In this document: positions 17,911 through 26,990 of the stretch, piece after piece
Numbering within the stretch: position 1 is the first letter of the stretch
How the letters are laid out: the number at the start of each line of letters is the position of its first letter
Assembly: GCF_900243075.1 (NCBI RefSeq)
Contig: NZ_OEZH01000005.1
Location: forward strand, 1 to 48,201
Direction of reading: 5' to 3'
DNA from: Clostridioides difficile
GTDB lineage: Bacteria; Bacillota; Clostridia; Peptostreptococcales; Peptostreptococcaceae
DNA: 48,201 bases
Notes under the pieces: model-generated
The model's input: the letters and a program-made list of their open reading frames with translations, nothing else
Databases searched by the model: none
What the model was told of the DNA's origin: nothing
Translations under genes and position numbers: made by a program

Positions 17911-19062
17911 TTATTGATAATTTAAATTCGCAGTCCATGGAAAATCTACAGGAAATGCCTTTGTAGCAAATTCATATATATTTTTTAAATGTTTAAATTC
18001 ATTGTACTGTTCTTCATTTTTTTCAAAAAATAGTTTATTAAGCTTATCCAAACTTTCTATTACAAGTTCTTCTTCTTTGTATTTAATAATATATTTATTT
18101 TCAATTTGTTTAAATTCCATGTATTTTAATAATTCAGAATCTACATATTGATTAAAATAACTTCTTAAACTATCACATAATTTAGTAAAGTTTATTATTT
18201 TCATCGTTCCTTGTTGGTAATCCAAAGATTTTACTCCATTAGATTTCAACTGGTCTTTAAGATTTTTCACATGTACTTTATAATCTAAATATTCTAATCC
18301 AAATTTATTTGCAACATATTTCAATATATTTTCAACATTTACAGAATTTAATCCTATTTCAGCAACTTCTCCTACAATAGAGTCTTCTTTTTTTATTGTT
18401 CTTATTATCAAATATCCTATTATATTATTATTTTCCTTTATAAATACCTTCTTGTAAGCAATTGGTCCCCAAGCAATAGTTGCTGCATGCAATAATTTTT
18501 GGAACTCATCTCTTGTTCTTATAAATCTAGTACTATTTTGATTATATAATTCAATCATTTTATCTAAATCATCATCTTTTTCAAAATTAGTTTCATCAAA
18601 TTCAACTATTTCATATGGTATTTTCACATCATCAGGTTTTATTGTATATTTATAGAAACTCTTTATCAAACTGCAATTTCTTCTACTATATAAACTTCTT
18701 GTTCCTGAAATGATTACAATATCTACACCATCATAAAACATTTTTTCTTCTACTTTATCCAGTATCTTAGATGAATAGCCCTTTTTTTCATAATCTGGAT
18801 GAGTACATACCCCACCTATGGCCGCAACTTTTAGCCTATTTCCTTGAATAGATACATCTTGAATTAGATAGTTTACATCAGAAACTACTTTATCATCTTC
18901 TGATATTATAATCATATTTTCTATATTATTTTTATTCAATAAAATAGGAAATTCCTCCATCATAGTTGGTTTATGATTTCTTGATACCCTAAATACATAG
19001 TTTATTAATTCTATTACTTTATCGAATTCTTCTAATTTTGCACTTCTTGGTCTTAATTCCAT
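17911..19062 (-). CDS. GNAT-family N-acetyltransferase
   Basis: This is a 383-residue protein. The N-terminal GNAT domain (about 1-150) has the acetyl-CoA loop region VAAIGGVCTHPDYEKKGYSSKIL. A second region (about 150-300) looks like another GNAT-like fold, and the C-terminus (about 300-380) could be a sterol-carrier-like domain; this three-part plan recalls Eis-type acetyltransferases, though I rate the subfamily as tentative. It ends in DFPWTANLNYQ. GGAGG lies 8 bases before the ATG. It lies 127 bases upstream of the corrinoid protein gene on the same strand, and may share its transcript. The substrate is unknown. Confidence 0.78.
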   Translation of the reverse strand: MELRPRSAKLEEFDKVIELINYVFRVSRNHKPTMMEEFPILLNKNNIENMIIISEDDKVVSDVNYLIQDVSIQGNRLKVAAIGGVCTHPDYEKKGYSSKILDKVEEKMFYDGVDIVIISGTRSLYSRRNCSLIKSFYKYTIKPDDVKIPYEIVEFDETNFEKDDDLDKMIELYNQNSTRFIRTRDEFQKLLHAATIAWGPIAYKKVFIKENNNIIGYLIIRTIKKEDSIVGEVAEIGLNSVNVENILKYVANKFGLEYLDYKVHVKNLKDQLKSNGVKSLDYQQGTMKIINFTKLCDSLRSYFNQYVDSELLKYMEFKQIENKYIIKYKEEELVIESLDKLNKLFFEKNEEQYNEFKHLKNIYEFATKAFPVDFPWTANLNYQ

Positions 19063-19466
19063 CTATGTTCCTCCAAATATTATTTAAAATACTTAAACTC
19101 TATTATCTATAATAAAACATTTATTACTACATTTCTAATTATATCTTTTTTCTTTACAATTTTTAATTCTTTTTTTAGCAAATTTTTATAAAATATAAAT
19201 CTAATTCACAGTTACACTTATAAAATAACCAGTTATGTATAGTATATTGAAATATTTTCTATGTGTTTATATGATTAAGGTCCATAGGTCAATTGAAATA
19301 ATCACTTTTTCAAGAAGGTTATAATTTTTTTATTACCTTCTTTTTTATTATAAACTATGAATAAATCAAAGAAATTTTTCTAAGTTATTTTTAAATAATG
19401 ACTTTATGGTTCAATTGTACTAAAATAGTATATGTAGGTTACAAATAATCTAATAAATATTAAAGT
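19063..19466. other. Divergent intergenic region
   Basis: About 400 bases separate the GNAT gene (minus) and the Mrp gene (plus). The region is AT-rich and must contain both promoters. A terminator-like hairpin sits at 19312-19347. No open frame or known riboswitch was recognised. Confidence 0.5.
19312..19352 (+). terminator. Terminator-like hairpin upstream of the Mrp gene
   Basis: AAGAAGGT pairs with ACCTTCTT, closing an AT-rich loop, and a run of Ts follows on the plus strand. No plus-strand gene ends just upstream, so it may be a leader attenuator of the Mrp gene or a relic. Confidence 0.5.
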
Positions 19467-19481
19467 TTGGAGGTAATATAT

Positions 19482-20294
19482 ATGGCAGATTGTAATTCAT
19501 GTCCATCAAAGGGAAATTGTAATAGTCAATCAAATTGTTCTATTGAAAACAACCCTAACAATAAATTTGGAAAAATAATTGGTGTTATGAGTGGTAAAGG
19601 TGGCGTTGGAAAATCAACTGTAACTGCTTTACTTGCTAATAAACTAAACAAAATGGGGTATAAGGTTGGTATATTAGATTCAGATATAACTGGACCAAGT
19701 ATTCCTAGACTTATGGGTGTGAAAAATGTAAAAGCTTATTCAGATGGCTCTTATATTTACCCTGTAGAAAACTCAAATAACATAAAAGTAATGTCTATAA
19801 ACCTTATGATAGATGATGAAAATGAACCTGTTGTTTGGAGAGGCCCTTTACTTGGAGGAGTTGTAAAGCAATTTTATACTGATGTACTTTGGGAAGAATT
19901 AGACTATTTATTAATAGACATGCCTCCTGGTACTGGAGATGTTGCCCTAACAGTTATGCAGTCTATACCTATAAGTGGAATAGTTATGGTTTCAGTACCT
20001 CAAGATTTGGTATCTATGATTGTATCAAAAGCTGTTAATATGGCTAAAAAAATGAACATAAATGTTCTTGGAGTCATTGAAAATATGAGCTATATCCAAT
20101 GTCCTGATTGTTCTAAAAAAATCAAGTTATTTGAAGGAGAGTCTACTGAAAAGTTTTTAAATGATTTGGACTTAGAGCTTTTAGGAGAGCTTCCTATGAC
20201 TAAAGAAATTATAGATATTACTCATAATGGAGTTACAGAAATTAGTGATGATTTAGATTCAATATTGACTAATGTTGTTGAAAAAATTAAATAA
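19482..20294 (+). CDS. Mrp/NBP35-family Fe-S cluster carrier ATPase
   Basis: This is a 270-residue P-loop ATPase. A Cys-rich N-terminus (DCNSCPSKGNCNSQSNC) precedes the deviant Walker A SGKGGVGKST (about 35-45). GPSIPRLMG and the family signature DMPPGTGD follow, and the C-terminal CPDC is the shared Fe-S cluster ligand of the dimer. Members hold and pass [4Fe-4S] clusters to apoproteins. The ATG at 19482 has GGAGG 9 bases upstream; the longer TTG start at 19467 overlaps this site. The gene stands alone, but its neighbours (the nitrogenase-like reductase, MoaA) are Fe-S proteins. A bidirectional terminator follows. Confidence 0.93.
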   Translation: MADCNSCPSKGNCNSQSNCSIENNPNNKFGKIIGVMSGKGGVGKSTVTALLANKLNKMGYKVGILDSDITGPSIPRLMGVKNVKAYSDGSYIYPVENSNNIKVMSINLMIDDENEPVVWRGPLLGGVVKQFYTDVLWEELDYLLIDMPPGTGDVALTVMQSIPISGIVMVSVPQDLVSMIVSKAVNMAKKMNINVLGVIENMSYIQCPDCSKKIKLFEGESTEKFLNDLDLELLGELPMTKEIIDITHNGVTEISDDLDSILTNVVEKIK

Positions 20295-20331
20295 ATAAAA
20301 ATTTTGTGATTTTATATTTATCAAAAAAAGA

Positions 20332-20378
20332 GGCTTGTATTTATTTTACAATAATACAAATAAATACAAACCCCTTTT
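20332..20378. terminator. Bidirectional terminator
   Basis: TTGTATTTATTT (20335-20346) pairs with AAATAAATACAA (20358-20369), plus a GG/CC clamp outside. An A run comes before and a T run after. It lies between the convergent Mrp gene and the 63-residue ORF and would serve both. Confidence 0.8.
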
Positions 20379-20382
20379 ATGC

Positions 20383-20574
20383 TTATCTATGTTTTAAATA
20401 CACAAAATATTCTTCTATCATGTCTTCATTCTTTACTTTTACTAAGTATTCATTATAATGAGCATTGTATGGCTTAGTCATTTTACATTCTATTACATTT
20501 TCTATGTCTTCCAACTCTAAAAGTTCTACATCCTTTAAAAATTTTCTTTCTATGAGCTCCATTAATCTTTCCAT
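20383..20574 (-). CDS. Small conserved-type hypothetical protein (63 residues)
   Basis: The 63-residue protein has an amphipathic helix at the start (MELIERKFLKDVELLELED), then a beta-rich part (ENVIECKMTKPYNAHYNEYLVKVKNEDMIEEYFVYLKHR). It has two Met starts close together; GTGGGGA lies 8 bases before the first. No motif is recognised. It lies downstream of the nitrogenase-like K gene in the same direction with a gap of about 210 bases, so it is probably a separate unit. Confidence 0.6.
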   Translation of the reverse strand: MERLMELIERKFLKDVELLELEDIENVIECKMTKPYNAHYNEYLVKVKNEDMIEEYFVYLKHR

Positions 20575-20785
20575 AACATATCCCCACTTCCCCTATAATT
20601 AAGATAAACTGTATATCCTTTTAATATCAAAATTTATCTTTTTATTATATTATATCCAATATATTACAGTTTCTAACATAACTCATAAATTATTTTAACA
20701 AAATGCATTGATTTTTTAATAAATATACTCCTAATAAATATTTTTTATATTATCTATGTATTTAGTAATATTTTTTATATAGTAT

Positions 20786-21991
20786 TTATATATTTAGTAT
20801 TTTTTCGATTACATAAAGAGTTCCTCTTAATCCTACAAAAGGAGTATATGGATATATATTTACACTTTTTAGGTTTGGATTACTTATTTGCATATCCAAC
20901 TTTGAATTGTGTGTCATATCTATACTAGCACCATCTCCAAATAGTACTAATAACTCATTTTCTTTTAAATATTTGCTTCTATCCAGCTCATCGTTCCCAA
21001 TATACACAGATTTTCCATTACAATCTGCATTATGCAATATATTAACTCTATCAACTTCAAGACCTAGTTCCTCTAATAAGTCTCTAAAGCCTAATGCAGT
21101 ATCATAATCTCCAAATACAGCACATTTTTTACTTCCTTCATAAAAGTAAAACTTTCTTTGTATATTAAACAGATACTTTTTTATATTAGATATTTCAGTC
21201 TCATAAGCATTTTTATCTAAATCCCATGTAGTTACTTTTTGTATTTCATTTATAAATTCTTCAGTATTTTTTATTCCATAAGGTTTCTTATATACATAAG
21301 GTATATTATACTTCTCTTTCATAAAAATAGCTGCTTTTATACCTTCTTTTCTAAGTACTATATTTAAGCTTGATTTAGATGCAGTTTCTATCTCATCTAT
21401 TGATGTATACGATGTAAAGGTTACATTTACTTTTTTTTTAAAAAAAGCTTTCATCATTCTTTTAATTTCTTCGCAATCTGCTAAAAAATTAAACTGGTCT
21501 ATAGTACACCCAACTATATTAAAACTATCAAATTTTTCACTACTTTCTTTGACTACTTCCTTTGCCAATATATAAAGGAACTCTTCTACTCCTTGGTTGT
21601 AATCATCTCTCAACCCACCTGTTGTAATTGGAATTAGTCTACAATTTACAGATTCTCTTAAAATATTGCATATCCCAATTATATCTGTTCCTATAATTGA
21701 AGATACAGATGAAGCCATTACAAAAATATACTTTGGTTTAATATTATTATCTATTTCAATTATAGCCTTCTCCAATCTATCATAATTTCCAAAAGTAACA
21801 TCACTTTCACTCATATGTGTTGAATAAATTTTAGCCTTATCTTCTCCATTTAAACTTCCAATTGCTTCTATAGCATAATGAGTTGTACCTGATGGTCCAA
21901 ACTCTATAACACAGGCTTCACTTATTGATGATACTGTAAATATTATTCCCATTCTGTCAGAAGGATTTGGAAAATATTTATATATTTCCAT
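20786..21991 (-). CDS. Nitrogenase-like component 1, K-type subunit
   Basis: This 401-residue protein has the oxidoreductase/nitrogenase component 1 fold. N-terminal SEACVIEFGPSGTTHY carries the one likely cluster Cys (C27). SESDVTFGNYDRLEKAI matches the family's D-V-x-F-G-G motif. SSVSSIIGTDI has Ser where NifK has the cluster Cys (S95). The C-terminal PFVGLRGTLYVIEKI is the family's last strand and helix. It starts one base after the D-type gene and should form a heterodimer with it. Unlike NifK it can supply only one cluster ligand. It is the last gene of the nitrogenase-like/ABC operon. It is not nitrogenase itself, because no nifE, nifN or nifB is present. Confidence 0.85.
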   Translation of the reverse strand: MEIYKYFPNPSDRMGIIFTVSSISEACVIEFGPSGTTHYAIEAIGSLNGEDKAKIYSTHMSESDVTFGNYDRLEKAIIEIDNNIKPKYIFVMASSVSSIIGTDIIGICNILRESVNCRLIPITTGGLRDDYNQGVEEFLYILAKEVVKESSEKFDSFNIVGCTIDQFNFLADCEEIKRMMKAFFKKKVNVTFTSYTSIDEIETASKSSLNIVLRKEGIKAAIFMKEKYNIPYVYKKPYGIKNTEEFINEIQKVTTWDLDKNAYETEISNIKKYLFNIQRKFYFYEGSKKCAVFGDYDTALGFRDLLEELGLEVDRVNILHNADCNGKSVYIGNDELDRSKYLKENELLVLFGDGASIDMTHNSKLDMQISNPNLKSVNIYPYTPFVGLRGTLYVIEKILNI

Positions 21992-21992
21992 A

Positions 21993-23270
21993 TTAAATCA
22001 CTTCCTTTCTTGTAGATTTATCTGCATCAAATAATTTAATTAATGTTTTCATTATTCCTATTGGAAGTTCAAAACCTATTTTTTGTGCATGTTCATCTAA
22101 TGTTATTTGCATAAGCCCTTTCTCTCTCAATAACATTGGATTTTCATGTCCTATATAAATATCTGCATTTATATTTTCATACAAACTTCTAAGTGGAGCT
22201 ATATTTGCAATTCTACTTACATATGGATTATATCCTTTTTTTATTATATTATCTTTAAATAAACTATCTTGTTCATAAAGTTCTCTCACTTGGATAAATT
22301 CTGGAACCAGTCCTAATTCAGTTAAAAAATCAACTGTTTCAAATGCCATCATTGGTGTATTGCCATAAATCAATTTTTTACCCTCCAACAGATACCTACA
22401 ATCACTCAATAATGAATTGTATCTCTGTCTTTGCTTTGATAATTCATCTTGTACATCTATGTCTAAAATTTTACAAAGTTTATTATAATTTTCTATTATA
22501 ATTGACTCTTTCATGTTTTTATCAAAATATATGTATTCTATGCCAAACTTATTTTTCATATCTTCAGCTAAATCTAAAGCTATCATATCTGTCACTATGT
22601 TTAATTTAACACTAGATGCATTTTTAATGTTTTTTATAGTACACTTAGACGGGATTACACAATTTATTTTTATATCTTTTTTTATGAGCAATTTTACAAG
22701 CTCTGTATCCTCTACATTTTCTTGCCTATGACCTAATATATTAACTCCTTCTTTATTTTTATAACTTTCCATAACTGATGATAGACTCTTTAAAGCTCTA
22801 GCCATCCCAAGTATATGAGAATTACAAGTATAATGCTCTGTATTAACTGTCAAAACAGGTATTCCAAGCATATCTTCCAATTCACTAGACAAAGCATTAT
22901 AATCTTCACCTATCAATTCTGGTACACATGTAGTTACTATCATTATTGCGTCAAATTCGTCAATTTCTGAAATATATTTTACAGCTTCTACTACTTTTTT
23001 TTCTGCACCAAAAACTATATCCTTATCTTTTAGTACCACTGAATAAACACTATCCTTACCAACTTGTCTATGATATGCAAAATTTTTACTATAATAAGTA
23101 CATTCATTCGTTCCTACTATTACAAGAGCCATATTCTTTATATACGACGCAGTCAATACAACTCCAAACAATGGACAATGTGTTCCTGGGAATACAGCAT
23201 ATGATAAAGACTTTATATCTTTGTCACAATCTATATCTTTTAATCTATTTAATACATCTAAAGTATACAT
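21993..23270 (-). CDS. Nitrogenase-like component 1, D-type subunit
   Basis: This 425-residue nitrogenase component 1-type protein has three Cys in the places of the P-cluster ligands: C32 in FPGTHCPLFG, C57 in GTNECTYYSK and C115 in TTCVPELIGED. KDIVFGAEKKVVEAV and VLTVNTEHYTCNSHILG also fit. It has neither the FeMo-cofactor Cys nor a clear homocitrate region that I can place, so it resembles BchN, CfbD or other nitrogenase-like reductases more than NifD. With one further ligand from the K-type partner it could hold a [4Fe-4S] cluster. A perfect 18-bp stem-loop lies between it and the ABC ATPase gene upstream. Confidence 0.87.
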   Translation of the reverse strand: MYTLDVLNRLKDIDCDKDIKSLSYAVFPGTHCPLFGVVLTASYIKNMALVIVGTNECTYYSKNFAYHRQVGKDSVYSVVLKDKDIVFGAEKKVVEAVKYISEIDEFDAIMIVTTCVPELIGEDYNALSSELEDMLGIPVLTVNTEHYTCNSHILGMARALKSLSSVMESYKNKEGVNILGHRQENVEDTELVKLLIKKDIKINCVIPSKCTIKNIKNASSVKLNIVTDMIALDLAEDMKNKFGIEYIYFDKNMKESIIIENYNKLCKILDIDVQDELSKQRQRYNSLLSDCRYLLEGKKLIYGNTPMMAFETVDFLTELGLVPEFIQVRELYEQDSLFKDNIIKKGYNPYVSRIANIAPLRSLYENINADIYIGHENPMLLREKGLMQITLDEHAQKIGFELPIGIMKTLIKLFDADKSTRKEVI

Positions 23271-23288
23271 ATGTTTTCCTTTCTAATC

Positions 23289-23334
23289 TTATCATCTATG
23301 TAAATTCAAACTTATAAATTTACATAGATGATAA
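23289..23334 (-). repeat. Perfect 18-bp stem-loop inside the nitrogenase-like operon
   Basis: The arms at 23289-23306 and 23317-23334 are exact complements, with a 10-base loop. It lies between the ABC ATPase gene and the D-type gene, 18 bases before the latter's ATG. There is no T run after it, so it is not a simple terminator. It may stabilise or process the mRNA, or tune D-K translation. Confidence 0.7.
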
Positions 23335-23368
23335 CTTTTGCTTTTTAATTATTTATAATATTACATTT

Positions 23369-24163
23369 TCATATACTACTAGTTCTTCTACATAGCATTA
23401 TTGGATGAATCCTAGGCTTTTTACTAATTGGGTCTATATCTATATCACATTTCACTTTATAGACTTCTTTTATCATCTTTTCACTTATTACCTTATTGGG
23501 ATGTCCATCTGCTACTATAGAACCATTATTCATAATGATAAGCCTATCACTGTATTTACTAGCTTGATTTATATCATGTAAAACCATAATTACAGTCATT
23601 TTAAATTTTTTATTTATATCTCTTACAAGCTCCATAAGCTCTAATTGATGTGATATATCTAAATATGTTGTTGGTTCATCTAATAAAAGTATATCTGGTT
23701 TTTGACAAAGAGCCATTGCTAACCATACTCTTTGCCTTTCACCTCCAGATAAATTACTCACCAACTTATCTTTATACGTTTCAAGACCCGTATTTCTCAT
23801 TGCCCAATTCACTATCTCATCATCATCCTTATTTTTACCTTCAAAAAAACCTTTATGTGGTATTCTCCCATAATATATTAAGTCTTTTACCTTTATATCT
23901 TTTAAAGATACATTGTGTTGAGCTAATAATGCCACTTGTCTTGAAATCTCTTTATTACTCATAACTTTCATATTTTTTTTACCAATGTATATGTCACCTT
24001 GTTTGATTTTCAGAATTCTAGACAGTGATTTAAGAAGTGTAGACTTTCCTGAACCATTTGGCCCTAATATAGAGACTACTTCACTTTTTTTAATGCTTAC
24101 ACTCAGATTGTCTATGATAATCTTATCTTCATAACCTATCTTAATATTTTTTACATTGAACAT
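23369..24163 (-). CDS. FecE-type ABC transporter ATP-binding protein
   Basis: This is a 264-residue ABC ATPase. It has Walker A GPNGSGKST (about 34-42), Q-loop LLAQHN, signature LSGGERQRVW (about 138-147), Walker B ILLLDEPTTYLD and H-loop VLHDINQA. This is the iron-chelate/cobalamin importer subclass (FecE/FhuC/BtuD). A Cys near the C-terminus (CDIDIDPI) is unremarkable. Its ATG overlaps the stop of the permease gene at 24163, so the two are translationally coupled. It energises uptake of the ligand held by the binding protein at 25160. Confidence 0.95.
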   Translation of the reverse strand: MFNVKNIKIGYEDKIIIDNLSVSIKKSEVVSILGPNGSGKSTLLKSLSRILKIKQGDIYIGKKNMKVMSNKEISRQVALLAQHNVSLKDIKVKDLIYYGRIPHKGFFEGKNKDDDEIVNWAMRNTGLETYKDKLVSNLSGGERQRVWLAMALCQKPDILLLDEPTTYLDISHQLELMELVRDINKKFKMTVIMVLHDINQASKYSDRLIIMNNGSIVADGHPNKVISEKMIKEVYKVKCDIDIDPISKKPRIHPIMLCRRTSSI

Positions 24164-25143
24164 TAATAACTTCCTCTCTTTCTTAATAAATATAAGAAGA
24201 ATGGACCTCCTATTATGGACATAATAACACCCACTGGAATCTCTATTGAACCCCCTATTGTTCTAGCTAATGTATCTGCAATTAATAAAACTATGCTTCC
24301 TAGTATTATACTAAATGGAATTGTATATTTATGGTCACTACCAAGCAACATACGCGTTATATGGGGTACGATTAGACCTACAAAACTAATAACACCTACT
24401 ATAGAAGTAGAAACTCCAGCTAAAAATATTGCCACTAATGATATTATAAATCTGCTTTTATTTACATTGAAACCTAGATTTGTAGCTGCATCATCCCCCA
24501 ATTGTAGCACATTTGCACTTCTAATAAGGAAAATTGCTCCTATCAGACCTAATGTGGAATACCATATCAGCATATTTACATCTAACCATGTCTTTGTTGC
24601 CAAACTCCCATTTAACCACAACATTGCACTTTGAATTCTTTCACTATACATAGTTGATAAATACGATATTACTCCACCTAATATAGTATTTACAGCTACT
24701 CCAGCTAATATAATTCTTTCTGGCCTCAGACCATTTTTATATGCCATTAGATATACTACTGCACAAGATATAAGACCTCCTATAAAAGCAACTATTGGTA
24801 GTATACTTGTGTATTGTGGAAATAGAAGCAATATTATAATAGCAGCTACACTTGCACCAGTTGATATCCCTGTTATCCCAGGGTCTGCTAATGGATTTTT
24901 CATAACAGCTTGTAATAATAGACCAGAAACAGCCAAATTTGCTCCAACCAAGGCTGCTAATATATTTCGAGGTAATCTCATCTTATATACAATCGTAGTA
25001 ACCATTGGATTGTTTTCATTTATCAGTGCATCAAATATTTCTCTAAGGCTTAAGTTTACACTGCCTATAGTAGAAAAAAGAATTAGTAAAACAATTACAG
25101 TTATCATACCTGTAATTATTAATAAAATTTTTTTGTTATCCAT
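24163..25143 (-). CDS. FecCD-type ABC transporter permease
   Basis: This protein of about 326 residues has some ten membrane helices and the FecCD/BtuC pattern: KMRLPRNILAALVGANLAVSG near the N-terminus, NPLADPGITGISTGAS, GLIVPHITRMLLGSDH near the C-terminal third, and PVGVIMSIIGGPFFLYLL at the end. It forms the membrane channel as a homodimer. The start was put at the ATG at 25143 (AGGTGA upstream); a GTG nine bases earlier is possible. It lies between the binding-protein gene and the ATPase gene, both within a few bases. Confidence 0.93.
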   Translation of the reverse strand: MDNKKILLIITGMITVIVLLILFSTIGSVNLSLREIFDALINENNPMVTTIVYKMRLPRNILAALVGANLAVSGLLLQAVMKNPLADPGITGISTGASVAAIIILLLFPQYTSILPIVAFIGGLISCAVVYLMAYKNGLRPERIILAGVAVNTILGGVISYLSTMYSERIQSAMLWLNGSLATKTWLDVNMLIWYSTLGLIGAIFLIRSANVLQLGDDAATNLGFNVNKSRFIISLVAIFLAGVSTSIVGVISFVGLIVPHITRMLLGSDHKYTIPFSIILGSIVLLIADTLARTIGGSIEIPVGVIMSIIGGPFFLYLLRKRGSY

Positions 25144-25159
25144 ATTATTCACCTAAAAT

Positions 25160-26050
25160 TTATTTATCTCCATACAAGATATCTCCCAATTTATTTATTG
25201 AATCTTTAACATGTATATTTGCAGATACATTAAATATACTTGAATCTAAATCTATAACTTTCCCATTTTTTACTGCATCTAATGTAGCCCATACAGGGTT
25301 TTTATCAAAAGAAGCATCAAATGCTTTTTTAGTCTCTTCAATATTTCCATGTGCAAATCTAAGTATATAATCTGGATTTTCTTTTAAAATTTGTTCTAAA
25401 CTAAATTGTATATAATCTGACTCTACATTATCTGTTAGGTTATCAGCTATATTTTCAGCACCTACTGTTTTTACTAAGTCTCCAAGATATGAACTTTTGG
25501 TAGCTAGCATAAAATTATTTCCTCCACCAAACAAGATTGCTACTTTTGGTTTTTTAACTTGTTTTTTCGATTTTTCTACTACAGATTTTTCTACTCCCTG
25601 TAACTCATCTATAAGTTTTTTTGCCTCACTCTGTTTATTTATTTTTTTACCTAAATTTTCTATACTTTTAAGGAATTTTGTATATGTACCAGTTTCAAAA
25701 TAAAAAGTATCTAAGTTATATTCTTTCATGCTTTTTTCAACATTTTCTTTAAACATACTATCAACTATAAATACATCTGGTTTTAGAGATGCTACAATCT
25801 CTAAATCTGGATTCATTGCCTGTCCTACTTCTGGTAAACTTTTATATTTTTCAGGTAAATCAGATTTAGTTGTTGGTATTCCTACCAATGTAGCATCCAA
25901 CCTATCTAATACTTGTGTTGCTGCCACTGTAGCTGAAACAACATTTACGTTATTATTTGTCTCCTTAACTTCACTATCTGATGGTTTTGAGCATCCTGTT
26001 AATATTAATGCGCTAAGTAAAAATACTGAGCATAATTTTTTTAATTTCAT
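25160..26050 (-). CDS. Substrate-binding lipoprotein of a FecB/TroA-like ABC importer
   Basis: This 296-residue lipoprotein has a signal with the lipobox L-T-G-C at residues 17-20 (MKLKKLCSVFLLSALILTGC), so it is anchored on the outer face of the membrane. The rest is a two-lobe class III (helix-backbone) binding fold, with ATQVLDRLDATLVGIPTT, EVGQAMNPDLEIVASLKPDVFIVD and NPDYILRFAHGN. Such proteins bind ferric siderophores, heme or cobalamin; no specificity motif was recognised. GGAGG precedes the ATG. It is the second gene of the operon, 42 bases after the H-type gene. Confidence 0.92.
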   Translation of the reverse strand: MKLKKLCSVFLLSALILTGCSKPSDSEVKETNNNVNVVSATVAATQVLDRLDATLVGIPTTKSDLPEKYKSLPEVGQAMNPDLEIVASLKPDVFIVDSMFKENVEKSMKEYNLDTFYFETGTYTKFLKSIENLGKKINKQSEAKKLIDELQGVEKSVVEKSKKQVKKPKVAILFGGGNNFMLATKSSYLGDLVKTVGAENIADNLTDNVESDYIQFSLEQILKENPDYILRFAHGNIEETKKAFDASFDKNPVWATLDAVKNGKVIDLDSSIFNVSANIHVKDSINKLGDILYGDK

Positions 26051-26092
26051 AAAATTTCCTCCATAATAAACTTAATTTTAAACATACATTTT

Positions 26093-26842
26093 TTAGCTAT
26101 TTTGCATAATTTTATTTGCAAGCTCTATATATACCTCTGACATTTCATTGTCTTTATCTTCTTCTATAACAGTTCTTCCATTATTCTCAGACTGTTGTAC
26201 AATTTTATTCCTTGGTATATAATGAAAAACCTCACTTTTTATTTCATCAGCCAATTTTCCAACTAGTTCAATTTCATTTTCAACATTTTTAGCATTTAAT
26301 ATAAGACCTTTTAAAGAAGCATATCCTCTATTTTTAAACTGTTCTACAGCTAAAGATATATTACTTGCAGCATACATTGACATCATTTCTCCAGAAGTTA
26401 CTATGTACACTTCATTTGCAAATCCATTTCTTATTGGCATTGAAAAACCTCCACAAACAACATCTCCCAGAACATCATAAATTACTACATCTGGGTTATA
26501 TATTTCAAATGCTTTTAATTCTTCTAATTTTTCAAAAGCTGCTATTATACCCCTCCCTGCACATCCTACACCCGGAGTTGGTCCTCCAGCTTCTATACAT
26601 AATACTCCTCCATAACCTTCAAACACTATATCTTCAAGTTTTAGTTCTTCTTTTTTTTCTTTCATTACATCAAGAACTGTTGGTATAAATTTACCTTTCA
26701 TCAAATTTTTTGTGGAATCAGATTTTGGGTCACATCCTATCTGCATTACCTTATATCCTAAATGAGAAAGTGATGCTGATAAATTGGATGTTGTTGTTGA
26801 TTTTCCAATTCCTCCTTTCCCATAAATAGCTATTTTTTTCAT
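26093..26842 (-). CDS. Nitrogenase-like iron protein, H-type
   Basis: This is a 249-residue NifH/BchL-type ATPase. It has the P-loop GKGGIGKST (8-16), the switch-type segment GCDPKSDST, the two Cys that bridge the [4Fe-4S] cluster of the dimer (C94 in GVGCAGRG and C130 in [11 protein letters not shown]), and the conserved Arg after the first Cys. It gives ATP-gated low-potential electrons to the D/K-type partner. It is shorter than NifH (about 290). It is the first gene of the operon; the promoter at 26873-26901 is overlapped by a Fur-like box. GAGGT lies before the ATG. Because an ABC importer gene set comes between H and DK, the target is likely an imported compound. Confidence 0.92.
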   Translation of the reverse strand: MKKIAIYGKGGIGKSTTTSNLSASLSHLGYKVMQIGCDPKSDSTKNLMKGKFIPTVLDVMKEKKEELKLEDIVFEGYGGVLCIEAGGPTPGVGCAGRGIIAAFEKLEELKAFEIYNPDVVIYDVLGDVVCGGFSMPIRNGFANEVYIVTSGEMMSMYAASNISLAVEQFKNRGYASLKGLILNAKNVENEIELVGKLADEIKSEVFHYIPRNKIVQQSENNGRTVIEEDKDNEMSEVYIELANKIMQNS

Positions 26843-26872
26843 TGACTTTCTACCTCTCTTACATCATAATAT

Positions 26873-26901
26873 TATTTAACGAAATTAATTATCATTCGCA
26901 A
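26873..26901 (-). promoter_or_regulatory. Promoter of the nitrogenase-like/ABC operon with overlapping Fur box
   Basis: The minus strand has TTGCGA (26901-26896), a 17-base spacer and TAAATA (26878-26873). A 19-base stretch at 26899-26881, GCGAATGATAATTAATTTC, agrees with the Fur consensus GATAATGATAATCATTATC at 14 of 19 places and covers the spacer and part of the -35 box. The arrangement suggests repression by Fur when iron is plentiful. The match was found by eye. Confidence 0.6.
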
Positions 26902-26990
26902 TAACTATTTTAATTGATATATTTTTTTAATTCTTAACTATATTTGTTTTTTTATAAAAATATTTGTATAAATTTAAATGAGGTGATTTT

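Noticed and set aside
20786-26842. True nitrogen-fixation genes
   Set aside because: The K-type protein lacks cluster Cys, the D-type protein lacks clear cofactor ligands, and nifE, nifN and nifB are absent.
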